DNA of 64,000 bases from an uncultured Blautia sp. (GTDB lineage Bacteria; Bacillota; Clostridia; Lachnospirales; Lachnospiraceae): positions 50,944-114,943 of the forward strand of contig NZ_CAKRNY010000005.1 in the NCBI RefSeq assembly GCF_934371575.1. The letters run 5' to 3'. The notes under the pieces are model-generated. The model was not told the DNA's origin. It saw only the letters and a list, made by a program, of their open reading frames with translations, and ran no database searches. The translations under genes and the position numbers were made by a program. This document shows positions 50,813 to 60,072 of the stretch, one piece after another; position 1 is the first letter of the stretch; every line of letters begins with the position of its first letter.

Positions 50813-52093
50813 ATGATCAAAGCAGTAGTTGGAGCAAACTGGGGAGATGAAGGTAAAGGAAAAATTACCGACATGCTCGCTGAGAAAGCTGATATTATCG
50901 TTCGCTTCCAGGGTGGCGCAAATGCCGGACATACCATCGTAAACGACTATGGTAAATTCGCACTTCACACTCTGCCGTCAGGTGTATTCTACGGACACAC
51001 CACAAGTGTGATTGGAAATGGTGTTGCACTGAATATCCCTGTATTTTTTAAAGAATATAATGAAGTGGTAAGCAAAGGAGTTCCGGCACCGAAGATTCTT
51101 ATTTCTGACAGAGCACAGATGGTTATGCCATACCACATTCTGTTCGATCAGTATGAGGAGGAACGTCTGGGTGGTAAGTCCTTCGGCTCTACCAAATCCG
51201 GTATCGCACCATTTTATTCTGATAAATATGCAAAAATCGGTTTCCAGGTAAATGAGCTTTTTGACGAGGATCGCCTGAAAGAGAAACTGACAAGTGTTTG
51301 TGAAACTAAGAACGTTCTTCTTGAGCACTTATACCACAAACCGCTTCTGAATGTTGATGAACTTTTCGCAGAGCTGATGGAATACAAGAAAATGGTTGCA
51401 CCATATGTATGCGACGTTTCCCTGTACCTGAACAATGCGTTAAAAGAAGGCAAGGAGATTCTCCTTGAGGGACAGCTTGGAACTCTGAAGGATCCGGATC
51501 ACGGAATTTATCCTATGGTTACATCCTCTTCCACACTGGCAGCATACGGTGCTATTGGAGCAGGTGTACCTCCATATGAGATCCAGAAGATCGTTGTTGT
51601 AAGCAAGGCTTATTCAAGTGCTGTAGGTGCTGGTGCGTTTGTTTCAGAGATTTTCGGAGAAGAGGCTGATGAGCTCAGAAGACGTGGCGGTGATGGTGGA
51701 GAATACGGTGCTACTACCGGACGTCCGAGACGTATGGGATGGTATGACTGTGTTGCATCTAAATACGGCTGCCGTCTGCAGGGCGCTACAGATGTTGCAT
51801 TTACTGTACTTGATGTACTTGGATATCTGAAAGAGATTCCGGTTTGTGTCGCTTATGATATCGACGGAGAAATTACCACAGATTTCCCGACCACAGCTAA
51901 GCTTGAGAAGGCAAAACCTGTTATTGAGACACTTCCCGGATGGAATTGCGATATCCGTGGAATTAAGAAATACGAGAATCTTCCGGAGAACTGCAGAAAA
52001 TATATCGAGTTTATTGAAGAGAAGATTGGATATCCGATCACTATGGTTTCCAACGGACCGGGAAGAAACGATATTATTTACAGAAATAAATAA
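50813..52093 (+). CDS. purA: adenylosuccinate synthetase PurA
   Basis: A 426-aa GTP-dependent enzyme joining aspartate to IMP. The P-loop GANWGDEGKGK (7-17), the IMP-binding GGANAGHTIV and the late motif TGRPRRMGWYD are present. Length is normal. AGGAGG precedes the ATG. Confidence 0.97.
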   Translation: MIKAVVGANWGDEGKGKITDMLAEKADIIVRFQGGANAGHTIVNDYGKFALHTLPSGVFYGHTTSVIGNGVALNIPVFFKEYNEVVSKGVPAPKILISDRAQMVMPYHILFDQYEEERLGGKSFGSTKSGIAPFYSDKYAKIGFQVNELFDEDRLKEKLTSVCETKNVLLEHLYHKPLLNVDELFAELMEYKKMVAPYVCDVSLYLNNALKEGKEILLEGQLGTLKDPDHGIYPMVTSSSTLAAYGAIGAGVPPYEIQKIVVVSKAYSSAVGAGAFVSEIFGEEADELRRRGGDGGEYGATTGRPRRMGWYDCVASKYGCRLQGATDVAFTVLDVLGYLKEIPVCVAYDIDGEITTDFPTTAKLEKAKPVIETLPGWNCDIRGIKKYENLPENCRKYIEFIEEKIGYPITMVSNGPGRNDIIYRNK

Positions 52094-52179
52094 TTGGGAA
52101 AAAAGCGGCTGTGTATCAGCTGCTTGTAAGTAAGAATACATTATTGGCTACAGAGTGGCTGGTAATTGAAATGTGACTG

Positions 52180-52200
52180 CGCCGGAGGTTCTCTCCGGCG
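52180..52200 (+). terminator. hairpin after purA
   Basis: A perfect 8-bp stem (CGCCGGAG/CTCCGGCG) with a 5-nt loop. The bases after it are only partly T-rich, so termination may be weak. Confidence 0.55.
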
Positions 52201-52252
52201 TATGTTGTATCTAGATGATAAAAAGAAAACGAATTTTATAAAGGAACAAAGA

Positions 52253-53074
52253 ATGAAAAATTTTAAACGTGCAGCTGCCATTCTAGGAGTGGCAGTTTTA
52301 CTGGCGGTGTGCTGTCTTCCTATGATCTTTGCATTTGGAAGCGGTGAGAATGCCCAGGGTAATTTTAAGGCAGCAGTAGGTACTGTAATTCTGGTGCCAG
52401 TGCTGGCTTATGTATTTCTTATGGTTTATAAGCTTTTGAAGAAAGAGGAAAAGGAGGTCGCAGGCGAAGTGAAAAACATAATTTTTGATGTGGGACAGGT
52501 ATTGGTTTCTTATGACTGGGAAAGCTATCTGAAAGAATTCCATTTCCCGGAAGATGAGGAAAAACTGATTGCGGAGAAGGTCTTTAAAAGTCAGATCTGG
52601 AATGAGCGTGATCGCGGTCTTTTTCCAGAGGAAGAATATCTGAAGCAGTTTATTGAAGCCCTCCCTGCAGAATATGAGGAGGATGTGAAAAGGGTTATCC
52701 GTGAATCTGAGAAAACAATCGGAATTAAAGATTATGCAGAGACCTGGACCGGCTATTTGAAAAGTCAGGGATATCATCTGTATATTCTGTCAAACTATAG
52801 TCAGTTTATGCTGGATCATACAAGAAGCAATAAAATGCCGTTCCTGAAAAACATGGATGGTGTGATCTTCTCCTGTGAGGTTCAGCAGATTAAGCCAGAA
52901 GAACCTATTTATAAGACGCTCCTCTCCAGATTTGGTCTGAAACCGGAAGAGAGTGTATTTCTGGATGATCGTCAGGAAAATTGTGAAGCGGCGAGAAAGC
53001 TTGGCATCCATGCCATTGAATTTCATGATCTGAAGCAGGCTGCCAGAGAGCTGGAGAAGCTTGGTGTGAAATAA
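52253..53074 (+). CDS. membrane-anchored HAD-family phosphatase
   Basis: The C-terminal ~200 residues are a HAD hydrolase of the YihX/epoxide-hydrolase-like class: IIFDVGQVLVSYDW (motif I, but the second Asp is replaced by Gly-Gln), ILSNYSQF (motif II), IKPEEPIYKTLL (Lys) and FLDDRQENCEAARKLG (motif IV). The first ~65 residues form two hydrophobic helices, not usual for this family. It starts at ATG 52253 behind AAAGGAAC. Motif I reads DVGQV rather than DxDGT, as in several YihX-type members. Its substrate is unknown. Confidence 0.8.
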   Translation: MKNFKRAAAILGVAVLLAVCCLPMIFAFGSGENAQGNFKAAVGTVILVPVLAYVFLMVYKLLKKEEKEVAGEVKNIIFDVGQVLVSYDWESYLKEFHFPEDEEKLIAEKVFKSQIWNERDRGLFPEEEYLKQFIEALPAEYEEDVKRVIRESEKTIGIKDYAETWTGYLKSQGYHLYILSNYSQFMLDHTRSNKMPFLKNMDGVIFSCEVQQIKPEEPIYKTLLSRFGLKPEESVFLDDRQENCEAARKLGIHAIEFHDLKQAARELEKLGVK

Positions 53075-53087
53075 ATCGGGAAAGCTT

Positions 53088-53127
53088 ACGCCCTGGAGCC
53101 GCAAAATTGGCGGATTCCAGGGCGTTT
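53088..53127 (+). terminator. terminator of the HAD gene
   Basis: ACGCCCTGGA pairs with TCCAGGGCGT and an inner CCGC/GCGG stem extends it, followed by TTT. The stem is strong and the T run short. Confidence 0.75.
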
Positions 53128-53309
53128 CGGGGAGGATATAAGTTATTCTCACTTATCTTTTGTACTGCGTCATCATTGAAGGGGGTTCAATGAATTTGTA
53201 TGTTCATTTTACTGAACAGTCATAGTATGGACATGACTTCTGGCTTTTATACATATGTTACAGAAAAATAACTGTAATTTTATGAAAAATCTGGAAGAAA
53301 AAATAGGAT

Positions 53310-53338
53310 TTGTTTTTTTCGCCAAAAGATGCTATAAT
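53310..53338 (+). promoter_or_regulatory. promoter of the SEC-C gene
   Basis: TTGTTT (53310-53315) and a perfect TATAAT (53333-53338) are spaced 17 bp, 58 bases before the ATG. Confidence 0.7.
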
Positions 53339-53395
53339 AAACCACAGCTGTGAAACGGCATGATTATGAAATTTTGTTGAAAAGAGGAATAAGAA

Positions 53396-53911
53396 ATGAG
53401 CGATAAGACCATTTTAGAGCAGTGGCGTGCCATTGCCTACGACCAGCAGGCAGACCGTAATAAACTTCAGCAGTTCTGGGCGAAATATTTTAATATTGAG
53501 AAGAATATTTATGCACAGCTTCTTGAGAATCCGGATGAAGTTGTTACCGGTACTGTAAAAGAGCTGGCTGAGAAATATAATCAGGAAGTTCTTACCATGG
53601 TTGGTTTCCTTGATGGAATCAACGACAGCCTTAAGGTTCCGAATCCAATTGAGACCATGGATGAGAATACTACCGTAAGTCTTTGCTTTGATAAAGAGCT
53701 TCTTTACAAGAACATGGTTGACGCTAAGGCTGACTGGCTTTACGAACTTCCACAGTGGGATAAGATTTTTACAGCAGAGAAGCGTAAAGAGCTTTACCTT
53801 GAGCAGAAGAAATCCGGTACAGTTGTAAAAGCGCATAAGATCGGACGTAACGATCCTTGTCCATGCGGAAGCGGAAAGAAATACAAATTCTGCTGTGGCA
53901 GAAATAAATAA
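53396..53911 (+). CDS. SEC-C motif domain protein
   Basis: A 171-aa protein. Residues 1-140 are helical and belong to no family I can name. The end is a complete SEC-C zinc motif ([20 protein letters not shown]), the same metal-binding tail that lets SecA contact ribosomes and SecB. It may therefore bind ribosomes or nascent chains. It has its own promoter and is followed by a hairpin. Confidence 0.8.
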   Translation: MSDKTILEQWRAIAYDQQADRNKLQQFWAKYFNIEKNIYAQLLENPDEVVTGTVKELAEKYNQEVLTMVGFLDGINDSLKVPNPIETMDENTTVSLCFDKELLYKNMVDAKADWLYELPQWDKIFTAEKRKELYLEQKKSGTVVKAHKIGRNDPCPCGSGKKYKFCCGRNK

Positions 53912-53955
53912 GAATGTGATAATTGACCGGAATCAGGTGGATTTCGGCAGCGGAG

Positions 53956-53992
53956 ACGGATTGCAATGGTGAATAACTGCCATGCAATCCGT
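53956..53992 (+). terminator. hairpin after the SEC-C gene
   Basis: A 10-bp stem (ACGGATTGCA/TGCAATCCGT), extended by TGG/CCA with a small bulge. The T run is poor (TTTCG), so efficiency is unclear. Confidence 0.6.
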
Positions 53993-54017
53993 TTCGTGTA
54001 GAAAGAGAGAATAAATT

Positions 54018-54764
54018 TTGAGTCTATTATGTTTTTGCGCAGGAATTTTAAGCTTGGCTTACTATGTGCTGATTGTGGTTTATGCGGGAATCACAGCTGA
54101 TTTTTCCTGGTTCTGGTTGTTGCTTTCAGCAATTTTTGAGGGCGGGGCAATCGTGCTTCATTATGGGAAAGAACATCCGGGGATTTTTCCTGGCTGGCTG
54201 TGTGCTGCGATTATGGCTGTGGTTCTGACTGGAATTATCTGTTTTGGACTTATTTGCAGCCGTGTAATTTCCGGAATGAAAGTTTCACAAAAGAAGAATC
54301 TGGATTATGTGGTGGTGCTTGGAGCCCACGTAAAAGGCGATGTGCCATCCAAAGCTTTGGAGCTGCGCCTGAAGACGGCTCTTAAATACGCCAGGGAGAA
54401 TGAAGGTACGATATTGGTTCTTCCTGGCGGGCAGGGATTTGGAGAGGATATTACAGAAGCGAAATGTATGGAAAATTATCTTCTGGCGCATGGTATTTCA
54501 CGGGAGAGACTGGTGCTTGAAGAAAAATCAACAAGCACCAATGAGAACCTGAAATTTTCAGATGCACTTACAGGATGCAGCAGGAAGAATACCGGGATTT
54601 TGTCAAATGATTTTCATGTATACAGGGCTGTGAAAATGGCAGAAAAAATGGGCTTTCAACATCCTTATGGAATTGCGGCTGCATCTGATCCGATCATGCA
54701 GGTTCATTACGTTGTACGGGAAGTGGCAGCGCTTATAAAGGCGAAGCTTCGGGGAAATATTTAA
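54018..54764 (+). CDS. YdcF/ElyC-like membrane protein
   Basis: A 248-aa protein with three N-terminal membrane helices and a DUF218 domain (VVLGAHVKGDVPSKALELRL, then LPGGQGFGEDITEAKCMENY and STSTNENLKFS). The domain is related to E. coli ElyC and SanA, linked to envelope integrity and vancomycin tolerance. The start is TTG 54018; no in-frame ATG is near. It is followed by the T-box leader of thrS. Confidence 0.8.
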   Translation: MSLLCFCAGILSLAYYVLIVVYAGITADFSWFWLLLSAIFEGGAIVLHYGKEHPGIFPGWLCAAIMAVVLTGIICFGLICSRVISGMKVSQKKNLDYVVVLGAHVKGDVPSKALELRLKTALKYARENEGTILVLPGGQGFGEDITEAKCMENYLLAHGISRERLVLEEKSTSTNENLKFSDALTGCSRKNTGILSNDFHVYRAVKMAEKMGFQHPYGIAAASDPIMQVHYVVREVAALIKAKLRGNI

Positions 54765-54804
54765 GAATAGCTGCATTTTTTTATCATCTTTACTTTTCAA
54801 AATA

Positions 54805-54833
54805 TTGACAAACGAAAATGCCAAGGCTATAAT
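54805..54833 (+). promoter_or_regulatory. consensus promoter of the thrS T-box leader
   Basis: A perfect TTGACA (54805-54810) and TATAAT (54828-54833) are spaced 17 bp. Transcription would start near 54840 and run ~350 bases before the ATG. Confidence 0.9.
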
Positions 54834-54840
54834 GGGGCAT

Positions 54841-55090
54841 AGTGATAAGAAAACACGTTGAAGAGAAGAGTAAACTGTGGAATGTTTCAGAGAGAGGCAG
54901 GCAGCTGGAAATGCCTTATCAGGAAGCAGTCGAAAACTACCTCTGAGTGGCCCTAATCCGGTCCGGTGATTCCGTTACCATCAAATAAGTGGCCTGGTTT
55001 ACAGATACGTATGCTATGGCAAGCAGGGTGGAACCGCGAGTATATTCGTCCCTTACAGTGTGAAGGCATTGTAAGGGGCTTTTTTGTTTT
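54841..55090 (+). promoter_or_regulatory. T-box leader (threonine)
   Basis: The T-box AGGGTGGAACCGCG is present at 55025-55038. It is followed by a terminator (CCCTTACA/TGTAAGGG, 55050-55077, then a T run). Upstream stem I sequence includes AGAGAG and the specifier-loop stretch AAAACTACC; ACT and ACC are both threonine codons. Uncharged tRNA-Thr would bind and turn off the terminator, raising thrS expression. Confidence 0.93.
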
Positions 55091-55188
55091 CACTCGTCCC
55101 TGTGTAGGCAAACGTTATCATACGTTTTATAAATATCTGGTGGTATTTGCCAGATATAGTTTCAGAAAAAGAAAAGGAGACACGAATC

Positions 55189-57123
55189 ATGATTATCACA
55201 TTAAAAGACGGTTCTAAAAAAGAATACGCAGAAGCAAAATCCGTTATCGACATTGCATCTGATATCAGTGAAGGTCTTGCAAGAGTTGCATGTGCAGGAG
55301 AAGTCGATGGAGAGGTTGTTGACCTTAGACATGTCATTGACAAGGATTGTGAGTTAAGCATTCTTACTTTCGAGGATGAAGGTGGAAAGGGTGCATTCCG
55401 TCATACCACATCCCATATTATGGCACAGGCTATCAAGAGACTGTACCCAGATGTGAAGCTTGCAATCGGACCATCTATTGCAGAAGGATTTTATTATGAT
55501 ATTGACAGTGAGAATCCGATCACAACAGAGGATCTTGCGAAGATCGAAGCGGAGATGAAGAAAGTGGTTAAAGAAGCTCTTCCGATCACCCGCTTCACAA
55601 AATCCAGAGAAGAAGCGATTGCATTCTTCCAGGAGAAAAATGAGCCATATAAAGTAGAACTTATCGAAGATCTTCCGGAAGGCTCAGAAATCAGCTTTTA
55701 TCAGCAGGGAGAGTTCGTTGACCTTTGTGCAGGACCTCACCTGATGACAACCAAACCGGTAAAAGCATTTAAGCTTACAAGCATTGCAGGTGCTTACTGG
55801 AGAGGAAGCGAGAAGAATAAAATGCTTACCAGAATCTACGGAACTTCTTTCACAAAGAAAGCAGATCTGGAAGAGTATATTACCCGTATGGAAGAGGCTA
55901 AGAAACGTGACCACAGAAAACTTGGCAAAGAGCTTGGTCTGTTCATGATGAGTGATGAAGGTCCAGGATTCCCGTTCTTCCTTCCTAAGGGAATGGTTCT
56001 GAAGAATACTCTTCTTGATTACTGGAGAGAAATCCATCAGAAAGCAGGATATGTTGAGATTTCCACACCTATTATGCTGGCACGCCATCTTTGGGAGACA
56101 TCCGGACACTGGGATCACTACAAAGAAAATATGTATACTACTGTAATTGATGATCAGGATTTTGCAATTAAGCCAATGAACTGCCCAGGTGGTATCCTTG
56201 TATATCAGTCTGAGCCACGTTCTTACCGTGATCTTCCTCTTCGTATGGGAGAGCTTGGTCTGGTACATCGTCATGAAAAATCCGGACAGCTTCACGGACT
56301 TATGCGTGTACGCTGCTTCACACAGGATGATGCCCACATCTTTATGATGCCAGAGCAGATCCGTGAGGAGATCAAAGGGGTTGCCAAACTGATTGACGAA
56401 GTATATCAGCTGTTTGGTTTCAAATATCACGTAGAGCTTTCCACTCGTCCAGAGGATTCCATGGGAAGTGATGAGGACTGGGAGATGGCTACAGATGCTC
56501 TTCGCGGAGCTCTTGACGACCTCGGTCTTAATTATGTAGTAAATGAGGGAGACGGAGCGTTCTACGGACCGAAGATTGATTTCCATCTTGAGGATTCCAT
56601 TGGAAGAACCTGGCAGTGCGGTACTATCCAGCTTGATTTCCAGCTTCCGCTTCGTTTTAACTGTGAATATGTTGGTGCTGACGGAGAAAAACATCGTCCG
56701 ATCATGATCCACCGTGTTGCCTTTGGATCCATTGAGCGTTTCATCGGTATCCTGATTGAGCATTTTGCAGGTGCATTCCCAACATGGCTTGCTCCTGTAC
56801 AGGTGAAAGTGCTTCCGATTTCTGATAAATATATGGATTATGCAGAAAAGGTTGTAAACGAGCTGAAAGAGGCTGGTATCCGTGTCGAAATTGATACCCG
56901 TGCTGAGAAAATCGGTTACAAGATCCGTGAGGCAAGACTTCAGAAGATTCCTTACATGCTGGTTGTTGGTGCAAAAGAAGAGGAAGAGGGTAAGGTTTCC
57001 GTAAGAAGCCGTTTCCTTGGAGACGAGGGTGCAAAGGATCTTGGAGAGTTCATTACTTCTATCAAAGCTGAGATTAAGAGCAGAGAGAACCGTAAGGTAG
57101 AGGTTCAGGAAGAGCAGAAATAA
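55189..57123 (+). CDS. thrS: threonyl-tRNA synthetase ThrS
   Basis: A 644-aa class II synthetase. It has an N-terminal TGS domain (LKDGSKKEYAEAKSVIDIAS), the editing domain with HTTSHIMAQAIKRLYPD, catalytic motifs (PMNCPGGILVY, RMGELGLVHRHEKSG, FGSIERFIGIL) and a C-terminal anticodon-binding domain. Start ATG 55189 has AAAAGGAG upstream. Expression is controlled by the T-box. It is followed by a bidirectional terminator. Confidence 0.98.
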   Translation: MIITLKDGSKKEYAEAKSVIDIASDISEGLARVACAGEVDGEVVDLRHVIDKDCELSILTFEDEGGKGAFRHTTSHIMAQAIKRLYPDVKLAIGPSIAEGFYYDIDSENPITTEDLAKIEAEMKKVVKEALPITRFTKSREEAIAFFQEKNEPYKVELIEDLPEGSEISFYQQGEFVDLCAGPHLMTTKPVKAFKLTSIAGAYWRGSEKNKMLTRIYGTSFTKKADLEEYITRMEEAKKRDHRKLGKELGLFMMSDEGPGFPFFLPKGMVLKNTLLDYWREIHQKAGYVEISTPIMLARHLWETSGHWDHYKENMYTTVIDDQDFAIKPMNCPGGILVYQSEPRSYRDLPLRMGELGLVHRHEKSGQLHGLMRVRCFTQDDAHIFMMPEQIREEIKGVAKLIDEVYQLFGFKYHVELSTRPEDSMGSDEDWEMATDALRGALDDLGLNYVVNEGDGAFYGPKIDFHLEDSIGRTWQCGTIQLDFQLPLRFNCEYVGADGEKHRPIMIHRVAFGSIERFIGILIEHFAGAFPTWLAPVQVKVLPISDKYMDYAEKVVNELKEAGIRVEIDTRAEKIGYKIREARLQKIPYMLVVGAKEEEEGKVSVRSRFLGDEGAKDLGEFITSIKAEIKSRENRKVEVQEEQK

Positions 57124-57185
57124 AATGGGCTTGCTGACAGGATTGCCAGAAAGGTGTAAATAAAAACGGAAAGTGATTTCCATAA

Positions 57186-57221
57186 AAGAAAGGCGCTGCT
57201 GTGAAATGCGGCGCCTTTCTT
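57186..57221. terminator. bidirectional terminator between thrS and aroE
   Basis: AAGAAAGGCGC pairs with GCGCCTTTCTT around a 14-nt loop, with A and T on the flanks. It lies between convergent genes. Confidence 0.8.
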
Positions 57222-57239
57222 AAAAATAGTGTAAAATAT

Positions 57240-58112
57240 TTATGACTCAGAAAAATATTTTGCCTTAATTTCCTCTACCGGCATTTCTTTGCCGGTCCAC
57301 AGGCGAAATGCCTCAGCTCCCTGGTAAAGCAGCATATACATACCGTTGAAGGTACGGCATCCGGCTTCCCTTGCTTCCCGCAGAAAACGGGTTTCCTGGG
57401 GATTGTAGATAACATCTGATACGATCAGATCCGGATGATAGAGACTGGTATCTTCAATAATAGTATTCTCTGTATTTGGGGCCATTCCTACAGAGGTGGC
57501 GTTGAGAAGAAGTGCGCTTTCTGAAATTGCCTGGGCCAATGCTTCCTTATCGCTGTTTTCATGAAGAACTGCCTGGCAGGGAAGTGTGGTGTTGATATTT
57601 TCTGCCAGCTTTTGCGTGCGATCCCAGAAACGACTGGTTTTCCGGGCGAAAATATGTATCTTTTTTACGCCATCCAGAGCTGCCTGTGCACAGATGGCAG
57701 TAGCAGCACCTCCGGCACCCATAATGGTAATAGTCTGATCGGTAATATCATATCCGGCATCTCGGACTGCCTGCATATAGCCTACTCCGTCTGTATTATA
57801 GCCAATAAGGCGGCCGTTATCATTTACGACTGTATTGACTGCGCCGATCAGTCTGGCGGCAGGGGAAAGCTCGTCCAGAAGCTCTGTGATTTTATTTTTA
57901 TTTGGCATAGTGAGATTAAAACCGCAGATACCGCAGGTTTTCAGTCCCATGACAGCTGTTTCCAGGTTATCTTCGTTTACATCAAAACAAAGGTAAGTGT
58001 AGTCAAGATTAAGAAGATGAAATGCTTCATTATGCATAAGTGGTGAAATGCTGTGTGCCACCGGGCTTCCGAGAAGTGCGGTAAGACGGGTGTGACCGGT
58101 AATGGGAATCAT
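57240..58112 (-). CDS. aroE: shikimate dehydrogenase AroE
   Basis: A 290-aa NADP-dependent enzyme of the shikimate pathway. The substrate site (SPVAHSISPLMHNEAF, then NLTMPNKNKI with the catalytic Lys) and the dinucleotide motif (GAGGAATAICAQAA) are clear. AGGAGGTACC precedes the ATG. aroD, the preceding step, is transcribed divergently 171 bases away. Confidence 0.95.
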   Translation of the reverse strand: MIPITGHTRLTALLGSPVAHSISPLMHNEAFHLLNLDYTYLCFDVNEDNLETAVMGLKTCGICGFNLTMPNKNKITELLDELSPAARLIGAVNTVVNDNGRLIGYNTDGVGYMQAVRDAGYDITDQTITIMGAGGAATAICAQAALDGVKKIHIFARKTSRFWDRTQKLAENINTTLPCQAVLHENSDKEALAQAISESALLLNATSVGMAPNTENTIIEDTSLYHPDLIVSDVIYNPQETRFLREAREAGCRTFNGMYMLLYQGAEAFRLWTGKEMPVEEIKAKYFSES

Positions 58113-58150
58113 AAGGTACCTCCTGCATTTTGTATTAGTGTAAAGCGGAC

Positions 58151-58211
58151 ATAAGCATCCTCCTTACCCACCGCTTAGTGCTCCGCGCACTTGAAGCGGG
58201 GGAATGCTTAT
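58151..58211. repeat. long imperfect hairpin, IS200/IS605-like end or REP-type repeat
   Basis: ATAAGCAT (58151-58158) pairs with ATGCTTAT (58204-58211). Inside it CCGCTT/AAGCGG and AGTGC/GCACT form a stem with a TCCGC loop. The design, an outer arm plus a GC-rich hairpin, resembles the subterminal hairpins recognised by single-strand transposases of the IS200/IS605 family. No transposase gene lies near, so it would be a relic or a non-autonomous copy. Confidence 0.45.
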
Positions 58212-58283
58212 TTGCGTTCAAACTTGAAATCGCTAAAGTGCTATTATGTATATATTATTCTATGAGAAAGGAGATGTCAAGAA

Positions 58284-59051
58284 ATGACAAAACCAATTCA
58301 GATAAAGAACCTGACTATTGGATCAGGAATTCCCAAAATCTGTGTTCCTCTTACAGGAACTACGAAAGAAAAAATATGTCAGGAAGCAGAAGCTGCGAAA
58401 AAAGCAGAGGCAGATCTGGTGGAATGGCGTGCTGATTTTTTTGAAGGTCTGCTTCAGAAAGAGGATTGTAATCAGGTACTTGATGCTCTGAATGAAATTC
58501 TTGGAGAAACACCAATTCTTTTTACAATCAGAACAAGTGAAGAAGGTGGAAATGCCACTATTTCCCTGGAAGATTATATCGCCTGTAATATAAATGCCGC
58601 AAGAAGTAAAAAAACAGATCTTGTGGATGTGGAAGTAACGGGAAATCCAGATGAAAAAATAAAACTGGTGGCGGAACTTCAGAAGGAAGGTGTCAGGGTA
58701 ATTGCCTCATCACACGATTTCGACAAAACAGATTGTCAGGAGCTGCTTTTGAATCGCTTTCGTGAAATGGAAAAATCCGGGGCTGATATATTAAAAATGG
58801 CAGTTATGCCACATGGCTTTGAAGATGTGGCTTCGATTATGGAAGTTACGAATGCTATGAAAAAAGAGTGTGAAAAGCCTCTGGTGTCCATGGCAATGGG
58901 AAGCATTGGTTCAATTACCCGCATTTCCGGAGAAACTTTTGGTTCCAGTATTACATTTGGAACGGTAGGAGCTGCTTCAGCACCGGGACAGTTTCCTGTT
59001 TTGGAACTGAGAAAACTACTGGAGGAATTACATAAAAACAACGAAAAATAA
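58284..59051 (+). CDS. aroD: 3-dehydroquinate dehydratase, type I (AroD)
   Basis: A 255-aa Schiff-base enzyme. The catalytic His lies in VIASSHDFDKT, the Schiff-base Lys in ADILKMAVMPHGFEDV, and the substrate Arg in GSITRISGETFGS. It turns 3-dehydroquinate into 3-dehydroshikimate, the substrate of AroE next door. AAAGGAG precedes the ATG. Confidence 0.96.
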   Translation: MTKPIQIKNLTIGSGIPKICVPLTGTTKEKICQEAEAAKKAEADLVEWRADFFEGLLQKEDCNQVLDALNEILGETPILFTIRTSEEGGNATISLEDYIACNINAARSKKTDLVDVEVTGNPDEKIKLVAELQKEGVRVIASSHDFDKTDCQELLLNRFREMEKSGADILKMAVMPHGFEDVASIMEVTNAMKKECEKPLVSMAMGSIGSITRISGETFGSSITFGTVGAASAPGQFPVLELRKLLEELHKNNEK

Positions 59052-59061
59052 CATATTATTC

Positions 59062-59138
59062 TGTCGATTTGGGGCGAGAAATTCTTAGGATTTCCCGCCC
59101 CTTTTTGACAAAATATGCACCCTCTGTGACCGTATAAT
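59062..59138 (+). promoter_or_regulatory. spoIIG promoter, Spo0A-type (22-bp spacing)
   Basis: A perfect TTGACA (59105-59110) and TATAAT (59133-59138) are separated by 22 bp instead of 17. The B. subtilis spoIIG promoter has the same 22-bp spacing and needs Spo0A~P for use by sigma-A. TGTCGAT at 59062-59068 (one off the 0A box TGTCGAA) and the minus-strand TTGTCAAA over the -35 are candidate Spo0A sites. Confidence 0.75.
59071..59106 (+). terminator. terminator of aroD
   Basis: GGGGCG...GAAAT pairs with ATTTC...CGCCCC, followed by five T. The T run overlaps the -35 of the next promoter. Confidence 0.85.
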
Positions 59139-59212
59139 AGGTTCACTTACCAAAGTGAAGGATTTGATGCTGCTTTGAAAAGAAGCGGATGACAGGTCAC
59201 AGGGGGCTTTTT

Positions 59213-60058
59213 ATGTATTATGACGTATACATAGACATCGTCTTTCTGACGAATCTCTTAATGGATTATCTTCTTCTTCGCATTGTGGGAAAGCTTTTCC
59301 TGCGAAAAAGAAATCGTAGAAGGATTTTGCTGGCGGCAGCCATTGGTGCTCTGTTTTCCTGCCTGGTTTCCTATGTACTGCCGGATGAGATTTTTCCTGT
59401 ACAGGTGCTTCTGCATGGAGGATGTGCCTGGCTTATGCTGATACTGGGACTGGATCTTAGAAAAAACGGGTTGCTGGTGAATGCAATCGTGACTGTTTAT
59501 CTCATGGCTTTTTTTATGGGCGGGCTTATGGAAGCTGCTCCTGTAAAAAACATGACTCCATTACGATTCCTGGTAGTAGCTGTTGGCGCTTATCTGGGGC
59601 TTAATGCACTGATTTGTCTCAGTGATTCTTTTCGCGCCAGATGGAAAAATATCTATCCGGTTACCCTGGCGCATAAGGGAAATGTACAACAGTTTTTTGG
59701 ATTTCTGGACACAGGAAATTTACTTGTGGATCCGATAAACCAGAAAGAGGTTTTTGTTATAAAACCAGAGATTTTGGAAACAATGCTTCCAAAAGAAAAG
59801 GCAGACAGTTTAAGTCACCTTAAGGAGAATCCAGGGGAGCTGGAAGATACAGAGCTGACTGATCTGCACCCGCACTTTTTACCTTATCAGACAATAGGGG
59901 AAGAAGGCGTGATGCTGGCAGTGGTGTTAGAGGATCTTTGTATTCATACTCCCAGGGAGATGATTCATGTAGCGAATCCGGTGTTGGCACTGGCTGTGGA
60001 ACCCTCTGCTTTGGGAAAAGAGTACCAGATACTGTTGAATTCCAGAATATTGCATTAG
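59213..60058 (+). CDS. spoIIGA: sigma-E processing protease SpoIIGA
   Basis: A 281-aa membrane aspartic protease that removes the pro-sequence of sigma E. Five N-terminal hydrophobic helices precede the protease domain with [12 protein letters not shown] (active Asp) near residue 164. I start at ATG 59213 ([12 protein letters not shown]) behind AGGGGG. sigE follows after 14 bases, the standard spoIIG order. Confidence 0.95.
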   Translation: MYYDVYIDIVFLTNLLMDYLLLRIVGKLFLRKRNRRRILLAAAIGALFSCLVSYVLPDEIFPVQVLLHGGCAWLMLILGLDLRKNGLLVNAIVTVYLMAFFMGGLMEAAPVKNMTPLRFLVVAVGAYLGLNALICLSDSFRARWKNIYPVTLAHKGNVQQFFGFLDTGNLLVDPINQKEVFVIKPEILETMLPKEKADSLSHLKENPGELEDTELTDLHPHFLPYQTIGEEGVMLAVVLEDLCIHTPREMIHVANPVLALAVEPSALGKEYQILLNSRILH

Positions 60059-60072
60059 GAGGGGATGTATCT

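Larger units (their letters stand above)
53075..53395. other. 320-base spacer with a terminator and a promoter
   Basis: Apart from the terminator at 53088-53127 and the promoter at 53310-53338, listed separately, the stretch has AT-rich sequence and TGAATT/TGTTCATT-like short repeats near 53190-53220. No gene with a ribosome site was found. Confidence 0.6.

Noticed and set aside
55684..57183. A 499-codon frame on the minus strand opposite thrS
   Set aside because: thrS is unmistakable; the reverse frame has no recognisable domain or ribosome site.
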